Source: Actinomycetota bacterium (GTDB taxonomy: Bacteria > Actinomycetota > Acidimicrobiia > Acidimicrobiales > AC-14). From it: 61,766 bases of DNA. Location of the stretch: contig JBFMCT010000017.1 of assembly GCA_040754375.1 (NCBI GenBank), positions 1-61,766 of the forward strand. Reading direction: 5' to 3'. Shown piece after piece: positions 1-6,702 of the stretch. The notes under the pieces are model-generated. The model was not told the origin of the DNA. It ran no database searches and saw only the letters and a program-made list of their open reading frames with translations. Positions within the stretch are counted from its first letter, which is position 1. Every line of letters begins with the position of its first letter. The translations under genes were made by a program, and so were the position numbers.

Positions 1-1466
1 CGGCCAGGCCGGCCGTCCTGCCCGAGGACGTGATCGGCTTTGCCAGCCGGCTGGCACTGGCCGTGGGGGCCGAGGGTCTGCGGGCCGACCTCGTGCTGTG
101 CCGGGCGGCGGCCGCTCTCGCCGGTTGGGAGGGCCGGGCGGTGGCAACCGTCGCCGACGTGGAACGGGTTGCCCCCCTGGCCCTGGCCCATCGCCGCCGC
201 CGCCGCCCGTTCGACCCCCCCACCCTGTCGCCCGACGAGCTCCGGGCCGCCCTCGCCGCGGCCCATGCGGTCGCGTCCTCACCAGGGGCGGGCCCGGCCT
301 CGGAGGCAAGCGACCACGCCGACCCGTCGGCCGACAGCCCGCAGCGACCCGGGCGCAGTGACACCGAAGGCCAGCCCGGCCGGTCCGGTGAACACTCGCC
401 GCAGTCCGTGGCCGGCGACGGCGGGGCCCCGTCGACCGCGCCGCTCCCCGGCGCGCCGGGGGCTTCCCAGGGCCAGCCCGGTGGGTCGACCGGCTCGGGG
501 GGGGAGGCGGACCACGACACCCAGAGCTGGCCGGGCAACGGCCGGCCCGGCAACGGCCGTTCGCTCGCCGCCGGCTTGGCGGGGAACGAGCAGGCCAGGT
601 CCGCCGCCCCCGCAGGCCCCGCGCGCAGGTCCGCCGACGATGGTGCCGAGACGTGGTCCGACCTGGCCGGTGGGGCACTGGGCGCGGCGGCCGAGCCGGT
701 AGTGGTACCGGTGGCCGGCCCGCGGCCCGCTGCGCCCGTCACCGGTCCGGGCGTCACCGGGCCGGTGGTGGGGGCTCGGGTACCGGGGCCGGGCGGCCCG
801 TCGTCGGTGGCCGTTATGGCGTCGGTGCGGGCGAAGGTGGCACGGGGTGGCACCGGCGGGGGACTGGAGCCGGGCGACCTGCGGGAGCCTGTCCGCCGAC
901 GAGCGGCCACCCGAACGGTCGTGCTGGCCGTCGACACCAGCGGCTCGATGGGCAGCGCCCGGCGGGTAGAGGCGGCCGCCGGTGCTGTGCTCGGGCTGTT
1001 GGCCGACGCCTACCGAAGCCGCCACCGGGTCGCCCTGGTGGCTTTCGGTGGCCGCGGCGCCGAGGTCGTCCTGCGGCCCACGGCCAGCGTGGAGGTGGCG
1101 CGGGCCAGGCTGGCCGACATGGCCACCGGCGGCCCGACCCCCCTGGCCGAGGGGATCGATGCCGCCTTGGAGACCGCTCTGCGGGCGGCCGAGGCAGGCG
1201 ACAATCCCACGATCGTGCTGCTCACCGACGGCCGGGCCACGGCCGGGCCGGGCGCCTTCGACCGGGCGCTGGTGGCCGCGTCGGCCGTGGCCGCCGCTGG
1301 GATGGGGGCACTCGTCCTCGACGCCGAGGATGGCCCCGCCCCCCTGGGGCTGGCGCCCCGGGTGGCGGCCGCCCTGGGCGGGCCCTGCGTGGCCCTGTCC
1401 GAGGTGTCGGCCTTGGCCGTTGAGGGCGCGGTGCGTGCTGCCCTCGGGGTCGGGGGCCGGCCGTGA
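1..1466 (+). CDS. Metal-chelatase ChlI/ChlD-like protein, C-terminal part (5' end outside window)
   Basis: The reading frame is open to the first base of the window, so this is the 3' part of a larger gene; the GTG at 30 is internal. The first ~60 residues resemble the AAA+ lid of magnesium/cobalt chelatase I subunits (GLRADLVLCRAAAALAGWEG). A long Pro/Gly/Ser linker of about 200 residues follows, then a von Willebrand A domain with a MIDAS motif (VDTSGSMGS, bases 929-955) and LLTDGRAT. This I-D fusion layout is typical of actinobacterial chelatase proteins encoded beside cobalamin genes, which fits the overlapping CbiX-like gene downstream. I infer a role in metal insertion into a tetrapyrrole, powered by ATP, in the cytoplasm; the substrate (Co or Mg) cannot be told from this fragment. 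Confidence 0.85.
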   Translation, partial: ARPAVLPEDVIGFASRLALAVGAEGLRADLVLCRAAAALAGWEGRAVATVADVERVAPLALAHRRRRRPFDPPTLSPDELRAALAAAHAVASSPGAGPASEASDHADPSADSPQRPGRSDTEGQPGRSGEHSPQSVAGDGGAPSTAPLPGAPGASQGQPGGSTGSGGEADHDTQSWPGNGRPGNGRSLAAGLAGNEQARSAAPAGPARRSADDGAETWSDLAGGALGAAAEPVVVPVAGPRPAAPVTGPGVTGPVVGARVPGPGGPSSVAVMASVRAKVARGGTGGGLEPGDLREPVRRRAATRTVVLAVDTSGSMGSARRVEAAAGAVLGLLADAYRSRHRVALVAFGGRGAEVVLRPTASVEVARARLADMATGGPTPLAEGIDAALETALRAAEAGDNPTIVLLTDGRATAGPGAFDRALVAASAVAAAGMGALVLDAEDGPAPLGLAPRVAAALGGPCVALSEVSALAVEGAVRAALGVGGRP

Positions 1467-2350
1467 ACGGGCTGCTGCTCGTGGGCCACGGCTCGAAGTC
1501 GCCCACCGCCGCGGCCGAGACGGCGGCCATCGGGCGGATGATCTCCCGCGCCCTACCCGGGGACGCGGTGGAGGTCGGGTTCCTGGAGATGACCGACCCG
1601 CCAGCCGCCGCGGTCCTCGGGTCCCTGGTGGAGCGGGGATGCCGACGGGTGACCGTCCTGCCTCTGATGCTGCTCGGAGCGGGTCACGCCAAGAGCGACG
1701 TCCCTGCCCTGGTCCTGGCCGCTCGGGAGCGCTACCGCGACCTCGACTATCCGATCGAGATCGTCTTGGGCGCCCCGCTGGGGGTCACCCGCGACCTGGT
1801 GGCCACCCTGGGCGACCGGGTGAACCGGTCGGGTGCGGGCGGGCTACCGCTGCTGCTGGTGGCCCGGGGCACGTCGGACCCCGACGCCAACGGCGACGCC
1901 GCCAAGGTGTCCCGCCTGGTGGCCGAGTGGACGGGTGCCCCGTTCGCACACGCCGCGTTCACGGGTGTGACCGGGCCCCGGGTGCCCGACGGGCTCGACG
2001 TGTTCGACCGGCTCGGCCATCGGCGGATGGCGGTGGCCTTCTGGTTCCTGTGCCACGGCCTGCTGATCGACCGGGCCCGGGCCGAGATCGACGAGTTCAC
2101 TTCCCGTACCGGCGTCGAGGTGATCGACGCCGGCTACATCGGCCCGGTGCCCAGCCTCGTCCCGGTCGTCCTCGACCGCTATCGGGAGGCCCTGGCCGCC
2201 CGCCCGGCTCACAACTGCGATCTGTGCGCCTACCGCGCCCCCTGGCCCGGCCGGGAGGACCGCGTCGGCCAGCCCGCCGGGACCGGCCACTCCCACCTGG
2301 CCGCCACCCACGGTACGGACCACACCCACGACCACGGCCTCCGCCCATGA
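1463..2350 (+). CDS. cbiX: CbiX-like sirohydrochlorin chelatase with His-rich tail
   Basis: 295 residues from a GTG that overlaps the previous stop by 4 nt (GTGA), so translation is probably coupled. Two CbiX-type halves are visible: the first opens with LLVGHGSKSP carrying the catalytic His; the second has LLVARGTSDPDAN, the pattern seen in long actinobacterial CbiX proteins. The C-terminus holds a Cys pair (NCDLCAYR) and a His-rich tail (HSHLAATHGTDHTHDH) likely to bind Co or Ni. Family role: insertion of Co(II) into sirohydrochlorin in cobalamin synthesis. Pairing with the ChlI/ChlD-like gene supports a corrin pathway. Sirohydrochlorin ferrochelatase is an alternative reading. Confidence 0.85.
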   Translation: MNGLLLVGHGSKSPTAAAETAAIGRMISRALPGDAVEVGFLEMTDPPAAAVLGSLVERGCRRVTVLPLMLLGAGHAKSDVPALVLAARERYRDLDYPIEIVLGAPLGVTRDLVATLGDRVNRSGAGGLPLLLVARGTSDPDANGDAAKVSRLVAEWTGAPFAHAAFTGVTGPRVPDGLDVFDRLGHRRMAVAFWFLCHGLLIDRARAEIDEFTSRTGVEVIDAGYIGPVPSLVPVVLDRYREALAARPAHNCDLCAYRAPWPGREDRVGQPAGTGHSHLAATHGTDHTHDHGLRP

Positions 2351-2409
2351 GGCGGGGGCTGTCGTCCGTGGCCATCGGTTCCTAGTAGCCGCTGGCCGCA
2401 GCCGGCCGG

Positions 2410-2937
2410 TCAGTTGGAGACCACGGCCTGGATCTCGCGGGCCGAGAAGCCGTCGATCCTCCCGGTGGTGGTGCCTTCGGGCAGAGGGCCGCCACGGTCG
2501 CCCAGTTGCCAGGTCGCTGTCCACCTCTGGGTGACGACGACGTCGTAGCTCCCGGACCACTGGTAGTCGTGCTTGATCGTGCCGTGCGGCCACGGCTGTC
2601 CCTCGGTGCTGTGGGGACCGGTGAGCTCGCCGTCGCCCCAGTCGACGTAGTAGCGCCCCGACGCCTCGATCCTGAGCTCACCCAGCGGCGTCGCCTCGGT
2701 GTGTACGAACCATCCCTCGGTTTCCAGTCAGCGCCCCCGTCGTCCTCCACACCGCCGGGAACCCCATTGACGTAAATCACCAAGCCATTCCGACAAATGT
2801 ACGACGCGTTATCCGCCCTCAGCGTGCAGTCTGCCGTCTCGGTGCTGGTGGGTTGGGAACTGCCTTGTTGTTGTTGAGACGGCGGCTCCCTGGACTTGCA
2901 GGAGGGCGAACAGAAGCGATGCTAGAAGGAAGCGCAT
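2410..2937 (-). pseudogene. Secreted PKD-like protein, broken by two compensating frameshifts
   Basis: No single frame spans this locus, but three pieces in order look like one secreted protein. Piece 1 (from ATG at 2937) is a signal peptide, MRFLLASLLFALLQVQGAA. Near the CAA microsatellite at about 2865-2877 the sense frame shifts to TETADCTLRADNASYIC and GLVIYVNGVPGGVEDDGG. Near 2711-2735 it shifts back to WFVHTEATPLGELRIEASG, then YYVDWGDGELTGPH and SGSYDVVVTQRWTATWQLGD, a PKD-like fold, ending with TGA at 2410. The two shifts have opposite sign and restore the first frame. The gene starts inside the 3' end of the lipoprotein gene (16 nt overlap), a pairing I recognise from other actinobacteria. 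Genuine decay or sequence error are both possible. Confidence 0.6.
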
Positions 2938-3557
2938 GGATTCGGTTCTGGGGGCTTCGGGACCGTGTCTCCCCCACCAAGCTGGAACCTCGCACCGTTG
3001 TACTCGTATGCCCACCCGGTAGCGTTCTGGTTGGGAGCTGAGCCTTGGTCGAGCCGTCTTAGGGCTACCCACTGGGTTCGAAACCGTGGGTTCTCGCTCA
3101 TAGATACCGCTGAGGCGTCTCTGTATACCCTGGCGAAAGCGCAGGTAGTTGAAGACGACAGGATCTCGACAACCGTCGTATGCTTGTTGCCAGGAGTGGG
3201 GTAAAGCCCAACAAAACCAGCGCGCAGGTCGTACTGAAGCACATCGAGTGCTCCCTGGAAGGAAACGTCACTGAGATGTAAGGCGCGAAGGCGAGCGACA
3301 TCTTCCGGTGCGAGGCTCCGCGATGACATTGTGCTGCGGAGTATGTCGCCTTCGGCTTGGTCGAACCACGCGAGGACGCGGTTCAGGTAGGCGATGTCGA
3401 TAATGTCCGGCACGGCATATGGGTTGGTGGTTGTGGTGGTGGCCGGCGCGGTGGGGACAGTTGCCGACGGGAGGTCGGCGGGCGCCTCACCGGTACACGA
3501 GGTCAGCACTGCCAGGCACACGGCCGCCACGCCACCAAGCCTTGCCCGCCTCCGCAC
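2922..3557 (-). CDS. Putative lipoprotein of unknown function
   Basis: 211 residues from a GTG start. The N-terminus is a lipoprotein signal: MRRRARLGGVAAVCLAVLTSC, with lipobox LTSC, followed by a Thr/Pro-rich spacer (PTAPATTTTTNPYAV) and a globular domain of about 160 residues that I do not recognise. It should be exported and anchored to the outer face of the membrane. The frame lies in a stretch visibly poorer in G+C than its surroundings, and its last codons overlap the start of the PKD-like pseudogene, so the two were probably co-transcribed. No function can be assigned. Confidence 0.7.
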   Translation of the reverse strand: MRRRARLGGVAAVCLAVLTSCTGEAPADLPSATVPTAPATTTTTNPYAVPDIIDIAYLNRVLAWFDQAEGDILRSTMSSRSLAPEDVARLRALHLSDVSFQGALDVLQYDLRAGFVGLYPTPGNKHTTVVEILSSSTTCAFARVYRDASAVSMSENPRFRTQWVALRRLDQGSAPNQNATGWAYEYNGARFQLGGGDTVPKPPEPNPCASF

Positions 3558-3653
3558 GCCTCGTAGTAGATCTCAGCTTTCCAAACGCGGCAAGGGGCAC
3601 TTCTCCCGGCTGCGGTTCGCCAGTCCACGGAGGCACCCTCGGCTGGCGGCGGG

Positions 3654-4034
3654 GTGGTGCCGGGCGAGCAGGCCCTCACGTGGCTGTGTGACTCCGAGGT
3701 GGCCGCCTGGTCATGGGGGCCAAAGCGCGCCGCTGGAGCTGGGCCGCTCGGTGCGCACCGTCTCGTCCGGCCAGCGCCGGGTGGTACACGTCCGCGACGG
3801 CGGATAGCCCGTGCCCCTGTGCGACCGCCCGCCGGGCTGGTGCGGCGCCCACCATGTGCGATGGTGGGACAAGGGGGGCGCCACCGCCATCACCACCGGC
3901 GGGTACACGCGGGAGCGCTGGAGATCAGGATGATCGGCGGTCTGCCGCGCGTGTTCTTGGCCGACGGCACCGAGGTGCGACATCCTCGTGGTGCCAAGGC
4001 CCGTGGGCCGGGGGTGGTCGCAGATGCCGCCTGA
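3654..4034 (+). pseudogene. Remnant of a DUF222 / HNH endonuclease gene
   Basis: Fragments of the C-terminal half of the actinobacterial DUF222-HNH family can be read in two frames: GEQALTWLCDSEVAAW (about 3660-3707), then LELGRSVRTVSSGQRR and VVHVRDGG (about 3733-3804), an in-frame TAG at 3805-3807, CDRPPGWCGAHHVRWWDKGG (about 3820-3879), and finally GLPRVFLADGTEV in the first frame. The HNH core that normally follows (NLVLLCRRHH-type segment) is missing. Stop codon, frame changes and deletion together show a dead gene. These genes are abundant, variable elements in actinobacterial genomes. Confidence 0.75.
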
Positions 4035-4078
4035 CGCCCGCTTGCCCGGGGCCCGAGGGCCTGGTGTCGGCTCGCCCG

Positions 4079-4939
4079 CTACTCGACGTGGGTGAAGCCG
4101 AACCGGCCTTTGATGCACAGGTGGCCGTGGCTGACCTCGTGGTCGGCGGGGGAGCCGGCCTTGACGATGCGGCCGTCTTGCACGGTGAGGTCGAGGTTGC
4201 AGCCGACCCCGCAGTAGGGGCACACGGTGCGCACCGTCTGCTGGCGGTCGGGGGCCCACTCGCCCGCCTCCCGCAGGCCGTGCTCGGTGCTGGGCATGAG
4301 GGCGCCGGTCGGGCAGACGCCGATGCAGTTGCCGCAGTAGACGCACGCCGACTCCGGCAGCTCGACGTCGGCCTCGGTGGCGATGTGGGCTCCGAAGCCC
4401 CGGCCGGCGACGGCGATTGCGAACGTGTTCTGGGCGTCGGTCCCACATGCTTCGACGCACTTGTAGCAGAGGATGCACTTCGAGTAGTCACGCACGTAGA
4501 GCTCGTTGTCGACCTTGACGGGCTGGGCCACCGTGGCCGAGCCCGGGCCGAACCGCCCGGAGTCGACCCCGTACTCGCCCATCCATCGCCTCACCTCGTC
4601 GGCCACCAGCGACAAGTCGACCGACGATGCCAGGAGCTCGAGGACGAGCCGGCGGCTGAGCCGCACCCGCTCGGAGCCGGTCGTCACCGCCATGTCGGGT
4701 TCGACCGGCCGGGAGCAGGCCGGGACCAGCGCTCGCGAGCCCTCGACCTCGACCACGCACAGCCGGCACACGTTCACCGGGGTGAGGTTGGGTGCCCAGC
4801 ACAGCGTCGGCGTCTCGACCCCGGCGGCCTCGCACGCCCGCAGCACGGTCGAGCCCTCGGGCACCCTCACCCGCCGGTCGTCGACGGTCAGCTCGACCAA
4901 GCGGCGCACCGGGCCGACGGGCTGGGGCTCAGCCGGCAT
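4079..4939 (-). CDS. Formate dehydrogenase Fe-S subunit: detached N-terminal part of the alpha subunit
   Basis: 286 residues from ATG 4939, which overlaps the preceding gene by 11 nt; the frame extends further upstream but without similarity. Domains in order: a [2Fe-2S] ferredoxin-like domain (Cys47, 58, 61, 75); two [4Fe-4S] sites (Cys155/158/161/165 and Cys199/202/205/209); then the N-terminal [4Fe-4S] segment of molybdopterin oxidoreductases (VCPYCGVGC, Cys240/243/247, and LCIKG, Cys275). The protein stops at GRFGFTHVE, exactly where the Mo-bisMGD domain should continue. That continuation is encoded at 6703-8604, at the other end of the operon. 286 plus 633 residues gives the usual ~920 of a full-length NAD-type formate dehydrogenase alpha subunit. 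I infer that the two chains assemble in trans. Confidence 0.85.
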   Translation of the reverse strand: MPAEPQPVGPVRRLVELTVDDRRVRVPEGSTVLRACEAAGVETPTLCWAPNLTPVNVCRLCVVEVEGSRALVPACSRPVEPDMAVTTGSERVRLSRRLVLELLASSVDLSLVADEVRRWMGEYGVDSGRFGPGSATVAQPVKVDNELYVRDYSKCILCYKCVEACGTDAQNTFAIAVAGRGFGAHIATEADVELPESACVYCGNCIGVCPTGALMPSTEHGLREAGEWAPDRQQTVRTVCPYCGVGCNLDLTVQDGRIVKAGSPADHEVSHGHLCIKGRFGFTHVE

Positions 4940-6701
4940 CGAGGAGACCGTTGGCCAGCGCCGACTGGAGGGCCGACGGAGCCGTCTGGCCCAGGCCGCA
5001 TATGGACGCGTCCCGCATGACCGCGGCCAGGTCGTCGAGCAGGGCCCGCTCGCTGGTGTATTCGGCCGCACCCGCACCCGCGGCCAAGCGAGCCAGGGAC
5101 TCCTCCTGGCGCACGGTCCCCACCCGGCACGGGACGCACTGGCCGCACGACTCGTCCCGGAAGAAGGCGGTGATGCGGCGCACGGCGTCGCCGAGGTCGT
5201 CGCCCTCCCCGAAGGCCATGACCACGCCCGAGCCCAGCGCGGCCCCCGCGGCCCGCGCCCCAGCTGGGGTCAGGGCGAAGGCCGTCTGGTCGGCCCGCAC
5301 GAACGTGCCCGCGGCCCCGCCCACAAGTACGGCCCGTAGCGAGGCGGCCCCGGCCCGCCCCAGCAGGCCGGCGAGGGTGACGTCGTGACCCAGTTCGTAG
5401 AGACCGGGCCGGGCCACCCGGCCCGAGACGCTGAACAGCCGGGTCTCGGTGGCCGCGAACACGGGCCCGCCCTCGGCCAGCACCCGCACGACGTTGGCCA
5501 GCGTCTCGATGTTGTTCACCACCGTCGGCTTGCCGAACAGCCCGACTTCGGTCGGGTAGGGGGGCTTGTTGCGGGGCTCGCCCCGGCGCCCCTCGATCGA
5601 GTTGATCAGGGCCGTCTCCTCACCGCAGATGTAGGCCCCGCCGCCCCGGCGCACCTCGAAGTCGAAGTCGAAGCCCGCGCCCATCACGTCGGCGCCCAGC
5701 AGGCCCGCCCCGCGGGCCTCGGCCGCAGCCCGCTCCAGCGCACCAGCAGCCTCGCCGTACTCGCCCCGAACGTAGGCGTACCCCCGCTGGCAGCCGGTGG
5801 CGAAGGCGGCCACGGTCATGGCCTCGACCACCGCGAAGGGGTCGCGCTCCATGAGCACCCGGTCCTTGAACGTACCCGGTTCGGACTCGTCCCCGTTGGC
5901 CACGAGGTAGTGGGGCCGGACCGGGGCGGCGGCCACCGCCTGCCACTTCAGGCCGGTCGGGAAACCCGCGCCGCCCCGGCCCGACAGCCCCGACGCCGTT
6001 ACCTCGGCCACAGTCCCCGCCGGCCCGAGCTCGACGGCCCGGGCGAGGGCCCGGTAACCCCCGGCCTCCCGGTAGACGTCGAGCGACATTGCGCCCCCAC
6101 CCGCCACCCGGGCCAGCAGGTGCGCCCCACCGGGGGCGTAAACGGCCGTGGCCCCCCGCCCGCCCTCGCCCGAAGGGCCCACCACCGGCTCCGCCGCCGC
6201 GCCCGACGCGTCACTTGTCAGGGTGGCGGCCGCGGCAGGGGCGAAGACGGAGTCGGGGCGGGTGCCGGTGTGCTGGACGAAGGCGGCCGAGGGGCGGTCG
6301 CAGCGGCCCAGGCACGGGCTGGGCCGCCACGGGGTGCCGGCCCGGTCGAGGGCGGCGGCCACCTCGGCGGCCCCGGCCAGCCGGCAGGCCAGGTCCTCGC
6401 ACAGGTGGACGGTGGCCGGCGGGCCCGGTTCGGTCGAGATCAGGGCGTAGAACGTGGCCACGCCCCACACGTCGGCCGGCGGTACCGACAGCCGGCGGCC
6501 CAGCTCGTTCACCGCTCCCGGGCTGACCCAGCCCACGGCTTTCTGCACGGCCAGCAGGGCGGGTAGCAGCAGGTGACGGCGCCCGTCCACGCCGCCCACG
6601 CCGTCCATGGCGCCCCCGCCGGGGCCCGCGGGGCCGGCGACCGAGGCCACGGCTTCGCGCTCGGCCGGGGTGGCCTCGGCCCGGTTGAAGTGGAGGTCCA
6701 T
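4929..6701 (-). CDS. NuoE-NuoF fusion, NAD-reducing diaphorase of formate dehydrogenase
   Basis: 590 residues starting one base after the stop of the catalytic gene. Residues ~1-150 are a NuoE/FdsG-like thioredoxin-fold domain with the [2Fe-2S] ligands Cys101, Cys106, Cys130 and Cys134. After a linker, residues ~205-585 are NuoF/FdsB-like: FMN/NADH motif GRGGAGFPTGLKW (241-253), NGDESEPGTFKDR, GAYICGEETALINSIEGRRG, and the [4Fe-4S] motif ESCGQCVPCR plus a later Cys in ICGLGQ. Family role: passes electrons from the formate-oxidising subunit through Fe-S clusters and FMN to NAD+. It lies between the two halves of the split alpha subunit, so all three products probably form one soluble NAD-dependent complex. 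Confidence 0.93.
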   Translation of the reverse strand: MDLHFNRAEATPAEREAVASVAGPAGPGGGAMDGVGGVDGRRHLLLPALLAVQKAVGWVSPGAVNELGRRLSVPPADVWGVATFYALISTEPGPPATVHLCEDLACRLAGAAEVAAALDRAGTPWRPSPCLGRCDRPSAAFVQHTGTRPDSVFAPAAAATLTSDASGAAAEPVVGPSGEGGRGATAVYAPGGAHLLARVAGGGAMSLDVYREAGGYRALARAVELGPAGTVAEVTASGLSGRGGAGFPTGLKWQAVAAAPVRPHYLVANGDESEPGTFKDRVLMERDPFAVVEAMTVAAFATGCQRGYAYVRGEYGEAAGALERAAAEARGAGLLGADVMGAGFDFDFEVRRGGGAYICGEETALINSIEGRRGEPRNKPPYPTEVGLFGKPTVVNNIETLANVVRVLAEGGPVFAATETRLFSVSGRVARPGLYELGHDVTLAGLLGRAGAASLRAVLVGGAAGTFVRADQTAFALTPAGARAAGAALGSGVVMAFGEGDDLGDAVRRITAFFRDESCGQCVPCRVGTVRQEESLARLAAGAGAAEYTSERALLDDLAAVMRDASICGLGQTAPSALQSALANGLLDAG

Positions 6702-6702
6702 A

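Noticed and set aside
4940-5077. N-terminal extension of the Fe-S subunit of formate dehydrogenase
   Set aside because: The extension is Arg/Pro/Ser-rich and antisense-like, and would lie entirely inside the NuoEF gene; ATG 4939 gives the family-typical start.
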